NCBI GenBank assembly: GCA_910587195.1
Contig: CAJUKL010000005.1
Location: forward strand, 1 to 64,000
Length of the DNA stretch: 64,000 nt
Origin: an uncultured Clostridia bacterium
GTDB lineage: Bacteria; Bacillota; Clostridia; Lachnospirales; Anaerotignaceae
Reading direction: 5' to 3'
The translations under genes and the position numbers were made by a program. The notes under the pieces were generated by a model, which was not told where the DNA came from, did not search any database, and saw only the letters and a program-made list of their open reading frames with translations. Shown here piece by piece: positions 50,018 through 60,289 of this stretch (its first letter is position 1; each line of letters starts with the position of its first letter).

Positions 50018-50053
50018 GGGTTTATCAAAATATAACAAGGAGGTTTTTTTGCA

Positions 50054-51334
50054 TTGAATCGTAAATTAAAACAATTTTTCTGTATTTTTTCTATTATTTT
50101 TTCATTAAGCGCAATTTCTATTTATGCTCATAATGATACTATTTCTGTAGAAATCAATGGAACACATTTAGAAATGAGCCAAGCCCCTAGGATAATAGAA
50201 AATAGTACCTTAGTTCCTCTACGTGACATTAGTGATGCTTTAGATGTTACAATTGATTGGAATGGTGATACAAAAACCATTGCTGTATATGGTGTAGATG
50301 CTACCTATACTTTAGAAATTGATAATCGAACTGTTTTATCCAAAAATGGTACATCAACTTTAGACACTGCTCCTCGTATCATAGAAAATAAAACTTTTGT
50401 GCCACTTCGTTTTATTGCTGAAAGTATGGGAGCTGATGTTGTATGGAATGATGCTTCTAAAACTGTTTCTATTACAACAAATGAAACTGTCGAAAGAATA
50501 GAATTAACTTTAGGAAATAAAAAAGTTTATACCGGAGAAAGTATTTCTAACTTAAAAAAAGATTTTGGAGAACCAAATCGTATTGAAAAAAGTATTCATA
50601 ACTTAAACTGGTATATTTATAATCATGATTATACTCAATTTATTATGGTAGCTGTAAAAGATAATATGGTAGTGGGTTATTATACAAATACAAAGGGCTT
50701 TGTATTAAATGACAATATCTACTATGATGCAATTTATCAAGGCGAAAATGATGATGAACAAATTATATTTTATAAAGATACTAATAATGAAGACAAAATA
50801 TATGCTGTTTTAGTTACACTCCTCCCCTATCAAGATGATAGTGATGAAAATGAAGACGATTCTCAAACATTTTTAGATGTACAATCAAAAGAAAATTTTG
50901 ATATTTTGAATACCTTCCGAACAAATTATGGAATACCAATTTTAGAATGGGATAACTTATTAGCAGAATCTGCAAATGCACATTGCATTGATATGGCAGA
51001 AAACGGATATTTTGCACATAATTCTTTAGATGGCAGAACACACAAAGATAGAATATTAGCAACTGGTATACAAGATACGATTGCTTGGGGAGAAAATATT
51101 GTAGCTGGACGTGGATTAGCAGTAGATACCTTTGACTTATGGGTAAATTCTGCTGGTCATCGTATCAATATGCTAAGAAAAAGTTTTACACATGTTGGAA
51201 TTGCTTCTGTATATAAAGATGGTTCTGTATATACTTATTATTCTGGTCAAAACTTTGTAGAAAAAAATGCACAAAAAGCAAAAGAAGTAAAAGAAATGGA
51301 TGAAAAACATACAGCAGTAATTCGAGTTCAATAA
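50054..51334 (+). CDS. secreted stalk-domain and CAP-domain protein
   Basis: A 426-residue exported protein. A signal peptide (about 1-26, ending 'SIYA-HN') is followed by a copper-amine-oxidase-N (stalk) region (about 30-145) with two repeats ('STLVPLRDISDALDV', 'KTFVPLRFIAESMG'). A linker region and a C-terminal CAP/SCP domain (about 290-410) follow, with 'LNTFRTNYGIPILEWDNLLA', 'HNSLDGRTHKDRI' and 'WGENIVAG', the YkwD-type set. CAP proteins occur on spores and the cell surface; their catalytic activity is unproven. The TTG at 50054 has AAGGAGG ten bases upstream. It is a single-gene unit ending in a long terminator. Confidence 0.9.
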   Translation: MNRKLKQFFCIFSIIFSLSAISIYAHNDTISVEINGTHLEMSQAPRIIENSTLVPLRDISDALDVTIDWNGDTKTIAVYGVDATYTLEIDNRTVLSKNGTSTLDTAPRIIENKTFVPLRFIAESMGADVVWNDASKTVSITTNETVERIELTLGNKKVYTGESISNLKKDFGEPNRIEKSIHNLNWYIYNHDYTQFIMVAVKDNMVVGYYTNTKGFVLNDNIYYDAIYQGENDDEQIIFYKDTNNEDKIYAVLVTLLPYQDDSDENEDDSQTFLDVQSKENFDILNTFRTNYGIPILEWDNLLAESANAHCIDMAENGYFAHNSLDGRTHKDRILATGIQDTIAWGENIVAGRGLAVDTFDLWVNSAGHRINMLRKSFTHVGIASVYKDGSVYTYYSGQNFVEKNAQKAKEVKEMDEKHTAVIRVQ

Positions 51335-51335
51335 T

Positions 51336-51378
51336 ACAGAAAAAGGTTACATAATATTATTATGTAACCTTTTTCTGT
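51336..51378. terminator. bidirectional terminator
   Basis: ACAGAAAAAGGTTACATAAT pairs with ATTATGTAACCTTTTTCTGT almost without a loop. It lies between the convergent CAP and TatD genes. Confidence 0.85.
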
Positions 51379-52163
51379 TAAATCTGAAAAAATGTTTTTG
51401 TATTCTTTGTTACTATTTCTGCTACTTCATTTTCATCTTTTTTTAGACACTTCGAAATTGTTTTTAAAATGTGCCTTAAATAAGCTGGTTCATTTCTTCT
51501 ACTACTAACTTTTAAATCTCTTGGAATTAAAAATGGTGCATCTGTTTCAATCATCAATTTATCTAATGGTATCATTTTAATCAATGTCTTTAAATGTTGC
51601 CCTCTCCTTTCATCACAAATCCAGCCTGTAATGCCAATAAAGCAACCCATTCTCAAATAATTTTGCAATTCTGTACCATTTCCTGTAAAACAATGTACAA
51701 CAGAACGATTACAAATTTCCTTATGCTCCATCATTATTTTTTTAAAATCTGTAAAAGCAGCCCTTTCATGTAAAAATAAAGGCATATTTAATTCTTCTGC
51801 TAATACAATTTGTTCTTCAAACCACTTTTTTTGTACATCTCTTGGAGAAAAATCTCTATCATAATCTAAACCACATTCTCCAATCGCGCATACTTGTGTT
51901 TTTTTTGCTAACTTCCGCAGTTCTGGTATTGTATTTTTATCACATATTTTTGCGTCATGAGGATGCACACCTGCCGTACAATAAAGTTTTCCTGGATATT
52001 TTTCTGCAAAACTTGCTGCTTTCTTACTATCATTCAGATGCACACCAGTAATGATTAAAGGAACAACATTTTCTTCTTCTGCCCTTTTCATTACTCCTTC
52101 TCTATCAATATCAAATTGTTTATTCATTAAGTTTAAACCAATATCAATAATCTGACTTTTCAT
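51378..52163 (-). CDS. tatD: TatD-family hydrolase (TatD subtype)
   Basis: A 261-residue TIM-barrel metallohydrolase. Its N-terminus 'IIDIGLNLMNKQFD' and 'TAGVHPHDAK' match the E. coli TatD subtype, which has N in place of the HxH found in the YcfH/YjjV subtype. 'IGECGLDYDRDF' (about 97-108), 'PLFLHERAAF' and 'ETDAPFLIPRDL' supply the other metal ligands. The family is credited with 3'-5' exonuclease or deoxyribonuclease activity. It follows pyc by 15 bp on the same strand, so it is probably co-transcribed. Confidence 0.9.
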   Translation of the reverse strand: MKSQIIDIGLNLMNKQFDIDREGVMKRAEEENVVPLIITGVHLNDSKKAASFAEKYPGKLYCTAGVHPHDAKICDKNTIPELRKLAKKTQVCAIGECGLDYDRDFSPRDVQKKWFEEQIVLAEELNMPLFLHERAAFTDFKKIMMEHKEICNRSVVHCFTGNGTELQNYLRMGCFIGITGWICDERRGQHLKTLIKMIPLDKLMIETDAPFLIPRDLKVSSRRNEPAYLRHILKTISKCLKKDENEVAEIVTKNTKTFFQI

Positions 52164-52178
52164 AAAACATACCTTTCT

Positions 52179-55100
52179 TTATTTTTCATCTTCTTCTAAT
52201 ACAAAAGAAATGAGCAGTTCTTCCTGACTTACTTTTTCTCCTTCTTTAATATAAATTTTATCTACAACACCATCTACTTTAGACAAGACAGATGTTTCCA
52301 TTTTCATAGCTTCTACTGTCATCAATACCATATTCCTGCTTACAATATCCCCTTCTTTTACAAAGATTTTGCCAACAGTACCCGGTATTGTAGAACCTAA
52401 ATGACAAGGATTATTTTTATCAGCTTTTAAGATTCGGTTGGTATTTACTTCCAAGTTTTTATCTTGTATTTTTACTTCTCTCATAACACCATTAATTTCA
52501 AAGGTTAAAGAACGCATGCCTTCTTCATTTGCTTCAGAAGCATCAACATATTTAATCAATAAATCTTTTCCTTCTCCAATATTGATACTTGTTTCTTCCC
52601 CTTTTGCTAAACCATAAAAGAAAATATGACTTTCTAACTGAGAAACATCGTTATAATATTCTTGATAATCACAATAGTCATCATACACTTTTGGATACAG
52701 AGCATAACTAATTACATTTTTATCTGTAATATGCTTCATAGCATAGGACTGTGTTAAATGATTTTTAATAGCATCAAAATCTTCTGGTGGCAATAATTTT
52801 CCGGGACGTTCTGAAATTGCTTCTTTTCCTTTTAATACAATTTTTTGTAATTCTTTTGGGAAACCACCATCTGGTTGACCAATATTGCCAGAAAAATATC
52901 CTACAATGGAATCTGGATAAGATAGGTCTTTTCCTTCTATTAAAATATTATCTTTATTTAATCCATTTTTGGACATAAATATTGCCATATCTCCTACCAC
53001 TTTAGAAGAAGGTGTTACTTTTACAATATTTCCAAGTAAATCATTCGCTTGTTTATAAAGATTTTTGATTTCCTCAAAATTATCTCCAGAACCCATGGAT
53101 TTTACTTGCGCCAATAAATTGGAATATTGTCCGCCAGGAATTTCATACTTGTAAATCTCTGTGTTTGGTGTATTCATTTCACTTTCAAAGCCTTTATATA
53201 CTTGTCTTACACCAGCATAATATCGACTTAACTCGTTCAATTCATCAATGTCTAAACCAGTATCTCTTTGTGTACCACGTAATGCTTCTACTACTGCATT
53301 CATAGAAGGCTGACTTGTTAAAGAACTCATGGATTGTATTGCAAGGTCAACCATATTTACGCCTGCCTCGGCTGCCATAAGCACTGTACTAACACCATTT
53401 CCTGTGGTATCATGTGTGTGTAAATGCAATGGAATTTTTAACTCAGATTTCAAAACAGTAAATAATTCTTTTGCTGCATATGGTTTTAACAAACCTGCCA
53501 TATCTTTAATGGCAAAAACATGACAACCCATGTCCTGCAATTCTTTTGCCTTTTTCAAATAATAATCAATCGTATATTTCTTTTCTTTTGGGTCTAAAAT
53601 ATCCCCTGTATAACAAATAGCACCCTCTACAATTTTTCCTGTTTTCAATGCTTCTTCAATTGGCATTTTCATGTTTTCAATCCAATTTAAACTATCAAAA
53701 ACTCTAAAAACATCAATTCCTGTTTCTGCAGAAATTTGAATAAATTTCTGTACTACATTATCAGGATAATTTGCATATCCAACAGCATTAGAAGCTCTTA
53801 AAAGCATTTGTATCAATGTATTAGGCATATGTTTTCGCAAAGATTCCAAGCGAACCCAAGGAGATTCTTTCAAAAAGCGATAAGCAACATCAAATGTTGC
53901 ACCACCCCATGCTTCTACAGAAAAAGCATTTGCCATTGCTTTATTGGTAGCAGATGCTGCTTTGATAAGGTCTGTGGTTCTAAAGCGAGTTGCAACCAAG
54001 GACTGATGCGCATCTCTCATGGTACTATCTGTAATAAATAATCTTTTTTCCTTCATTAATTGCTGAGTATATTCTTTTGCACCTAATCTTAAAAAGTGAT
54101 CCCTTGCGCCAACAATCTTTTCATTGGTTCCAAATGTAGGGATAGGAATTGGTTCCAGTTCTGGTTTTTTTCCATGCGTTTCATTGACAATTTGATTTCC
54201 TATAAATTCTGCAATCTTAGTTGCTCTATCTTGTCCCAATGTAATTTTAAATAATTCTGGCGTTTGTTCGATAAAAGTTGTAGTACATTTTCCTTCAATA
54301 AATGTTTTACTTTGCAGCACATTGATTAAAAAAGGAATATTTGTTTTAATTCCTCTGATTCTTGTTTCTTTTAATGCTCTTACAGCTTTTTTAGTTGCTT
54401 TTTGAAAATCTCTATCATAAGCAATTACTTTTACCAATAAACTATCATAATAAGGTGTAATCTCACCACCTGTGTAAGCAGTACCGCCATCTAATCGAAT
54501 GCCATTACCAGCCGCGGAACGATAAACGGAAATTTTTCCAGTATCAGGCAAGAAGTTATTTGCTGGATCCTCTGTTGTAATTCTCATTTGTATAGCATGT
54601 CCATTACAATGGATAGATTCTTGAGAAGGAATATTGATTTCTGGGGAATTTAATGGATAACCTTCTTCAATTAAAATTTGAGCTTGTACAATATCAATGC
54701 CAGTAATTTCTTCTGTAACAGTATGCTCTACTTGAATACGGGGATTCATTTCAATAAAATAGTAATTTTCATCTGCATCTACTAAAAATTCCAAGGTACC
54801 TGCATTTTTATATCCTACATGTTTTGCAATTCGGATAGCATCTGCAAATATTTTTTCTCTTGTTTCCATACTAACAGTAGAAGCTGGGGCATACTCTACT
54901 ACTTTTTGATGTCTTCTTTGCACAGAACAATCTCTATCAAAAAGATGTACTACATTTCCATATTTATCACCTAATACTTGCACTTCTATATGCTTTGGAT
55001 TTCTTAAATATTTTTCAATAAATATTTTATCATCTCCAAAAGCCTTTTTAGCTTCATTTCTTGCTTCTTCAAATTCTTTTGGCATTTCTTCTGCACTATT

Positions 55101-55637
55101 GACAATACGCATACCACGTCCGCCACCACCATTAGAAGCCTTTAACATGACAGGATAACCTACTTTTTCCGCAATTTCCATCACTTCTTTTTCAGATTTT
55201 ACTGCATGGTCAACACCGGGAATAATTGGAACATTGCACTTAATTGCAATCTGTTTAGAAGAAATTTTATCTCCCATTGCATACATCACTTCTTTATCTG
55301 GCCCTATAAAAGCAATTCCTTCCTTTTCACAGGCTTTTACAAACTCTGGATTTTCCGATAAAAAACCATATCCGGGATGAATAGCATCTGCCCCCTTTGC
55401 TTTCGCAATACGAATAATTTCCTTCATATCTAAATAAGCATCAATAGGTCCTTTTTCTTTGTTCAACATATAGGCTTCATCTGTCTTTGTTCGGAATAAA
55501 GAATATTTATCCTCTTTAGAAAAAATTCCTATTGTTTGAATTCCAAGCTCATTCAATGCTCTATAAACACGAATGGCAATTTCACCTCTGTTTGCTACAA
55601 GTACCTTTCTAAACTTGTTAATTTTTACTTCTTGCAC
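52179..55637 (-). CDS. pyc: pyruvate carboxylase
   Basis: A 1152-residue biotin enzyme that converts pyruvate, CO2 and ATP to oxaloacetate. The biotin carboxylase domain (about 8-460) has 'KASNGGGGRGMRIV' and 'EMNPRIQVEHTVTE'. The carboxyltransferase domain (about 540-815) opens with 'DSTMRDAHQSLVATRFRT', and the conserved PYC region and the C-terminal biotinyl domain carry the biotinylated lysine in 'VEAMKMETSV' (about K1112). Length and order are normal for bacterial Pyc. AGGAGG and a SigA promoter precede it. With malic enzyme at 23-24 kb it sets the pyruvate-oxaloacetate/malate balance. Confidence 0.96.
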   Translation of the reverse strand: MQEVKINKFRKVLVANRGEIAIRVYRALNELGIQTIGIFSKEDKYSLFRTKTDEAYMLNKEKGPIDAYLDMKEIIRIAKAKGADAIHPGYGFLSENPEFVKACEKEGIAFIGPDKEVMYAMGDKISSKQIAIKCNVPIIPGVDHAVKSEKEVMEIAEKVGYPVMLKASNGGGGRGMRIVNSAEEMPKEFEEARNEAKKAFGDDKIFIEKYLRNPKHIEVQVLGDKYGNVVHLFDRDCSVQRRHQKVVEYAPASTVSMETREKIFADAIRIAKHVGYKNAGTLEFLVDADENYYFIEMNPRIQVEHTVTEEITGIDIVQAQILIEEGYPLNSPEINIPSQESIHCNGHAIQMRITTEDPANNFLPDTGKISVYRSAAGNGIRLDGGTAYTGGEITPYYDSLLVKVIAYDRDFQKATKKAVRALKETRIRGIKTNIPFLINVLQSKTFIEGKCTTTFIEQTPELFKITLGQDRATKIAEFIGNQIVNETHGKKPELEPIPIPTFGTNEKIVGARDHFLRLGAKEYTQQLMKEKRLFITDSTMRDAHQSLVATRFRTTDLIKAASATNKAMANAFSVEAWGGATFDVAYRFLKESPWVRLESLRKHMPNTLIQMLLRASNAVGYANYPDNVVQKFIQISAETGIDVFRVFDSLNWIENMKMPIEEALKTGKIVEGAICYTGDILDPKEKKYTIDYYLKKAKELQDMGCHVFAIKDMAGLLKPYAAKELFTVLKSELKIPLHLHTHDTTGNGVSTVLMAAEAGVNMVDLAIQSMSSLTSQPSMNAVVEALRGTQRDTGLDIDELNELSRYYAGVRQVYKGFESEMNTPNTEIYKYEIPGGQYSNLLAQVKSMGSGDNFEEIKNLYKQANDLLGNIVKVTPSSKVVGDMAIFMSKNGLNKDNILIEGKDLSYPDSIVGYFSGNIGQPDGGFPKELQKIVLKGKEAISERPGKLLPPEDFDAIKNHLTQSYAMKHITDKNVISYALYPKVYDDYCDYQEYYNDVSQLESHIFFYGLAKGEETSINIGEGKDLLIKYVDASEANEEGMRSLTFEINGVMREVKIQDKNLEVNTNRILKADKNNPCHLGSTIPGTVGKIFVKEGDIVSRNMVLMTVEAMKMETSVLSKVDGVVDKIYIKEGEKVSQEELLISFVLEEDEK

Positions 55638-55668
55638 AGTAATCCTCCTTTATTTTTTCGATTATCAT

Positions 55669-55697
55669 ATTATAATATAATTTCTGTTATTCGTAAA
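55669..55697 (-). promoter_or_regulatory. SigA promoter of pyc
   Basis: On the minus strand TTTACG (55692-55697), a 17-bp spacer and TATAAT (55669-55674). Confidence 0.7.
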
Positions 55698-55706
55698 CTA
55701 TCAATT

Positions 55707-57089
55707 TTATTTTTTGCCAATACAATATGCAATTACTTGTATTAGAGTTTTACATTCTACAACCTCAATATTTTGTAATGGTATCTTTCTCATAGAATTT
55801 TTAGGAATAAAAACCTTTACAAATCCCATTCTATCCAATTCTCTGACACGAGATTCCATAGAAGGAACTTTTTTTAATTCTCCTGTCAATCCCACATCTG
55901 CAATAAAGGCATAATCCCAAGGAATTGGCTTATGATATACAGAGGAAGCAATACACATAATAACAGCTAAATTAACTGCTTGCTCTTTTAACTTAATTCC
56001 ACCCGTTGTCTTAATAACAACATTTTTATCATATAGTGCAATTTTTCCCTTTTGTTCTAAAATAGAAATTAATGTATTCATCTGGTCTTTTTTCATCGCT
56101 TCACAAACACGAGAAGGATATGGTGTAAAAGAATTAGAAACAAGACTTTCAATTTCCGAAATAACAGGACGAGAACCCTCTCTAATTACTGTAATTGTGC
56201 TACCAGAAACCATTTCTCCCTCTTCTCTTTTGGTAACAAAAAATTCAGAAGGATTATCAATAGACAATAACCCTTTTTCTGTCATAGTAAAAAAACCCAT
56301 TTCTCCTGTACTACCAAATCTATTTTTAGTGGCAATAATACTCCTCAACTCTTCTTCATGATTTCCTTCCATTAATAAAACAGTATCTACTAAATGTTCC
56401 AATGAACGCAAGCCTGCCATTTCATCATTTTTATTCATCTGTCCAATCAACATAACTGCTCTTTGCCTGTGCTTATTTTTAGCACATTGTACTAATGCAT
56501 TTGCGCACTCCATTGTTTGAGTAGGATTTCCTGCCCTTGCTGGCAAAAACTCATCTAATGCAAAAGTTTGAATACTATCTGCAATAATAAAATCTGCATC
56601 TATTTCTGCAACTGCTTCCAACACACTATTTAAACTTGTATCTGCAATAATCCAAATGTTCTCATGAATTTGTTCTAAAATACGGTCTGCTCTATTTTTA
56701 ATTTGACTATCACTTTCTTCTCCTGTTGCATATAATACCCTTTTTCCTTGTTTTGCAATTTCTCCTGCAATCGCCAAGGTTAAAGTAGATTTTCCCCCTC
56801 CAGGTGGAGAAGTTAATATTGTTACAGAATCTTTTACAATACCACCTCCCATTACTCTATCAAACTCCTGTATGCCTGTTAAAATTCTTTGATTTTTTCC
56901 CACTTCTACATTTGCTAATTTTAACGCTTTTGGAAAATTCTTTTTTACACCATTACTTTTTTCTTTTTTATTAAAAGAAGAACTTGCTTCCTCAAAACTA
57001 TTCCAAGCACCACACTCAGAACAGCGCCCCATCCATTTTAGGGATTCATAACCACATTCTGCACATTTATAAATAGTTTTCGTTTTCAA
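55707..57089 (-). CDS. radA: DNA repair protein RadA
   Basis: A 460-residue RecA-like helicase that aids branch migration in recombination. An N-terminal Cys4 zinc finger (C9, C12, C23, C26) is followed by Walker A 'SPPGGGKST' (about 94-102, with GG in place of the usual GI before K), the RadA-specific 'KNRFGSTGE' (about 253-261) and a C-terminal Lon-protease-like domain (about 300-455). All diagnostic parts are present. In many Firmicutes it sits next to clpC, as here with one small gene between. A terminator lies upstream at 57116-57147. Confidence 0.94.
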   Translation of the reverse strand: MKTKTIYKCAECGYESLKWMGRCSECGAWNSFEEASSSFNKKEKSNGVKKNFPKALKLANVEVGKNQRILTGIQEFDRVMGGGIVKDSVTILTSPPGGGKSTLTLAIAGEIAKQGKRVLYATGEESDSQIKNRADRILEQIHENIWIIADTSLNSVLEAVAEIDADFIIADSIQTFALDEFLPARAGNPTQTMECANALVQCAKNKHRQRAVMLIGQMNKNDEMAGLRSLEHLVDTVLLMEGNHEEELRSIIATKNRFGSTGEMGFFTMTEKGLLSIDNPSEFFVTKREEGEMVSGSTITVIREGSRPVISEIESLVSNSFTPYPSRVCEAMKKDQMNTLISILEQKGKIALYDKNVVIKTTGGIKLKEQAVNLAVIMCIASSVYHKPIPWDYAFIADVGLTGELKKVPSMESRVRELDRMGFVKVFIPKNSMRKIPLQNIEVVECKTLIQVIAYCIGKK

Positions 57090-57115
57090 ATAATTATCTC
57101 CTATCCTTAATTAAC

Positions 57116-57147
57116 AAAAAATGGACTGTTTTTACAGTCCATTTTTC
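57116..57147. terminator. terminator between the small conserved gene and radA
   Basis: AAAAATGGACTGT pairs with ACAGTCCATTTTT around TTTT. It has T runs on both sides, so it can act on the minus strand. Confidence 0.8.
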
Positions 57148-57156
57148 TGTCAGTAA

Positions 57157-57573
57157 TCAATTTATTTTTTTGATTTCTACTGTTTTTGTTACATTTTGCT
57201 GCATTTCAACACTAAAATTTACTTTGCCAGCCATATTTGTTTTTATCTTTCCTACATTTACACTATCTACCAAAATTTTATATTCCATTTCAGGTGCTAA
57301 TTCCAATGTTAATTGTAAATCTTCATTTCCTTCCAAAACAAAGTCAACACCTTTTTCTGTCATAGTAAAATTATGTACAGTTGCACCAGGAACTGCTTCT
57401 AATATCATTTTCCCATTTTTTTCTAATTTTGTAATTTCTTTAAATGTTTTTACTTTATACAAATCGCCTTCTACTTCAAAATCTAATACTTTCTTTTTGG
57501 AATCTAAAAGATAATTGCCAAAACTAATTGTCCCATTACTTTCTTGTCTAATTAACTCTTGTATTACACTCAT
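57157..57573 (-). CDS. conserved clostridial protein of unknown function
   Basis: A 138-residue beta-rich soluble protein. 'SNGTISFGNYLLDSKKKVLDFE' and 'YKVKTFKEITKLEKNGK' resemble a Lachnospiraceae protein often labelled 'endosialidase' without evidence. The rest consists of repeated beta-strands ending 'TKTVEIKKIN'. No catalytic residues are evident, so the enzyme name should not be used. A good ribosome binding site (CAGGAGG) precedes the ATG at 57573. It sits alone between clpC and radA, with terminators on both sides. Confidence 0.72.
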   Translation of the reverse strand: MSVIQELIRQESNGTISFGNYLLDSKKKVLDFEVEGDLYKVKTFKEITKLEKNGKMILEAVPGATVHNFTMTEKGVDFVLEGNEDLQLTLELAPEMEYKILVDSVNVGKIKTNMAGKVNFSVEMQQNVTKTVEIKKIN

Positions 57574-57710
57574 TTTTTATTCCTCCTGATTGTAGATTCC
57601 TATGGTAATATTTCATTGAAAAAAATGTATCTTTATACATATTATATCATAAAAAAAATGCTGAGTATACTGAAATTTCAAAAATAAAAAGAAAAAACTT
57701 TTTATTTTTA

Positions 57711-57749
57711 TAAAAGAGCGTTTTTCAAAAAAATTTCAAAAAACGCTCT
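57711..57749 (-). terminator. clpC terminator
   Basis: On the minus strand AGAGCGTTTTT pairs with AAAAACGCTCT, followed by TTTAT, directly after the clpC stop. Confidence 0.85.
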
Positions 57750-57756
57750 ACAGTCC

Positions 57757-60213
57757 TTAACAATTAGTTTCTTCTACTTTTTGCAGCACAAAATTTTTAT
57801 CCTCTACATTTATTTTTATCTTGTCCCCTTTTTGGAACTTTCCTTCTAAATATTGTTCTGCAAAAAAGTTTTCAATTTTAGATTGAATTGCTCTGCGCAA
57901 TGGTCTTGCTCCATAAGCCTGGTCATATCCTTCTGTAGCAATCAAAGAAATAGCTTCTTCTGAAAAAGATAACTCAATTTGCATATTTTCTTTCGCTCTT
58001 TCAATCACCGTTTTACTCATAAGAGATACAATCTGTTTTAAATTCTCTTGATTTAAAGTATGGAATACAATTGTTTCATCAATACGATTTAAAAACTCTG
58101 GCTTAAAAATTTGTTTTACTTCTTCCATAACACCTTTTTTCATTTTATCATAATTTTGTTCTTCATTTTCCACGGCAACAAAGCCTAATCGTTTTGGTGC
58201 AGCAATATTTTTTGCACCAGCATTAGATGTCATAATAATTACTGTATTTTTAAAATCAATTTTTCTTCCATGTCCATCTGTAATATGTCCATCATCTAAT
58301 ACTTGAAGTAAAACATTAAACACATCAGAAGATGCTTTTTCTATTTCATCAAACAATATAACAGAATAAGGATTTCTGCGCACTTTTTCGCTTAATTGTC
58401 CTCCTTCCTCATATCCTACATATCCGGGAGGAGAACCTATCATTCTGGAAACACTATGTTTTTCCATATATTCTGACATATCAATCCGTATCATAGCTGT
58501 TTCATCACCAAATAAAACTTCTGCTAATGCTTTTGATAATTCTGTTTTTCCTACACCAGTTGGACCTAAAAACAAAAAGGAACCAATCGGACGATTAGGG
58601 TCTTTTAATCCAACACGACCACGACGCACTGCTTTTGCAATCGCAGAAACTGCTTCTTCTTGTCCAATCACCCTTTTATGAAGTTCTTCTTCCATATGGA
58701 GCAACTTCTGACTTTCTTCTTCTTTTAAACTTTTAACTGGAATACCTGTCCACTTAGAAATAATATCTGCAATTTCTTCTTTTGTAACCGTTTGTCCGCT
58801 TTGCTTATTTTTTTGTTCCCATACAGATTTTGCATTTTCTAATTGTTTTTTTAATTCTACTTGCTGTTTTTTTACTTCACTAGCCTTTTCAAATTCCTCT
58901 GTTTTAATTGCTTCCTCTTTTTCTTTTTCCAATTCTTCTAATTTTTCTTCTAATTCCTTAATATCTAAAGGCATTGTCACTGTTTTTAAGCGTAAACTGG
59001 AAGCCGCTTCATCAATTAAGTCAATCGCTTTATCTGGTAAATATCTATCTGGCAAGTAACGAATTGCCATTTTTACAGCAGATTCAATCGCTTCATCTGT
59101 AATAGTAACATTATGATGTACTTCATAACGGTCTTTTAAACCTTTTAACATACTAATTGCTTTTTCTTCTTCTGGTTCTTCTACCTTTACTGGCTGAAAT
59201 CTTCTTTCAAAAGCTGCATCTTTTTCAATATATTTTCTATATTCTTCTAAGGTAGTTGCTCCAATTAGTTGTATTTCTCCTCTTGCCAACAAAGGTTTTA
59301 AAATATTAGAGGCATCAATCGCTCCTTCTGCTGCACCTGCTCCAATAATCGTATGAATTTCATCAATAAATAATATAATATTTCCATCACTTTGTACTTC
59401 TTTTAAAGATTTTTTCATTCTTTCTTCAAATTCTCCACGATATTTAGAGCCAGCTACCATAGAAGATAAATCAAGACTCACAATTTTTTTATCCTTTAAA
59501 ATAGAAGGAATATTTCCCTCTGAAATTTTTTGCGCCAGTCCTTCTACAATAGCCGTTTTTCCAACACCAGGGTCACCTACAAGACAAGGACTATTTTTTG
59601 TTCTTCTACTTAATATCTGTATAATTCTTTCAATTTCTCGCTCTCTACCAATAATAGGGTCAAATTTATTATTTTTTGCAAGACTCGTTAAATCTCTACC
59701 ATACTTATCTAAATTTTCTGTAATTGACTTTTCGGATAAATTTTCTGTATGATGTCCCATACCGGGAACCATTTGACTTTCACTTTCTCCTAACATCATC
59801 ATAATATCTTCATACAGTTTTTGCGCATTTACTCCCATTATCACCAATATCTTCACAGCAATACTATCTGTTTCCTTCATAAGTGATAATAATAAATGTT
59901 CCGTACCGACATAACCTGTACCCATATGTTGCGCTTCTTGGTTACTAAATTCCAACACTCTCTTTGCACCAGGAGTAAAATCTTGTGGAATATAAGAAAT
60001 TGCGCCATGGCTCATTAAAGTGGTAATTTTTTCAAAGACACTATCTGATGTTACGCCTTGTTCTTCTAATGCTTTGCAAGCCACACTATCCTCTACTAAA
60101 GTTAAACCTAAAAGAATATGCTCTGTTCCAATAAAACGATTTCCTAGTTTTAAAGCAGATTCTTGTGCTAATTGTAAAACAGCTTGCGCTTTTTTGGTAT
60201 ATCTTCTTTGCAT
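57757..60213 (-). CDS. clpC: ATP-dependent Clp protease ATPase ClpC
   Basis: An 818-residue Hsp100 unfoldase that feeds ClpP. Two Clp_N repeats (about 1-145) precede AAA+ domain 1 with 'GDPGVGKTA' and 'VSLDLSSMVAGSKYRGEFEER' in blocks, a UVR/M-domain coiled coil ('ELEEKLEELEKEKEEAIK', about 400-450) and AAA+ domain 2 with 'GPTGVGKTEL' and 'LFDEIEKA'. The start at 60213 ('MQRRYTKKAQAV') has AAAGGAGGG seven bases upstream; the frame to 60258 is longer but unsupported. Unlike Bacillus, there is no ctsR-mcsA-mcsB upstream, and no CtsR heptad repeat is seen, so regulation differs. Confidence 0.95.
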   Translation of the reverse strand: MQRRYTKKAQAVLQLAQESALKLGNRFIGTEHILLGLTLVEDSVACKALEEQGVTSDSVFEKITTLMSHGAISYIPQDFTPGAKRVLEFSNQEAQHMGTGYVGTEHLLLSLMKETDSIAVKILVIMGVNAQKLYEDIMMMLGESESQMVPGMGHHTENLSEKSITENLDKYGRDLTSLAKNNKFDPIIGREREIERIIQILSRRTKNSPCLVGDPGVGKTAIVEGLAQKISEGNIPSILKDKKIVSLDLSSMVAGSKYRGEFEERMKKSLKEVQSDGNIILFIDEIHTIIGAGAAEGAIDASNILKPLLARGEIQLIGATTLEEYRKYIEKDAAFERRFQPVKVEEPEEEKAISMLKGLKDRYEVHHNVTITDEAIESAVKMAIRYLPDRYLPDKAIDLIDEAASSLRLKTVTMPLDIKELEEKLEELEKEKEEAIKTEEFEKASEVKKQQVELKKQLENAKSVWEQKNKQSGQTVTKEEIADIISKWTGIPVKSLKEEESQKLLHMEEELHKRVIGQEEAVSAIAKAVRRGRVGLKDPNRPIGSFLFLGPTGVGKTELSKALAEVLFGDETAMIRIDMSEYMEKHSVSRMIGSPPGYVGYEEGGQLSEKVRRNPYSVILFDEIEKASSDVFNVLLQVLDDGHITDGHGRKIDFKNTVIIMTSNAGAKNIAAPKRLGFVAVENEEQNYDKMKKGVMEEVKQIFKPEFLNRIDETIVFHTLNQENLKQIVSLMSKTVIERAKENMQIELSFSEEAISLIATEGYDQAYGARPLRRAIQSKIENFFAEQYLEGKFQKGDKIKINVEDKNFVLQKVEETNC

Positions 60214-60289
60214 ATGTAACCCTCCTTTTGGGTTATTTGTAATAGTATTGTTAGCCAATCACTTTTATGATTGCTAATTTTTCTATAAA

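Noticed and set aside
51378..52163. TatD with a missing HxH motif (damaged gene)
   Set aside because: The substitution is typical of the TatD subtype, as in E. coli TatD, not a loss of function.
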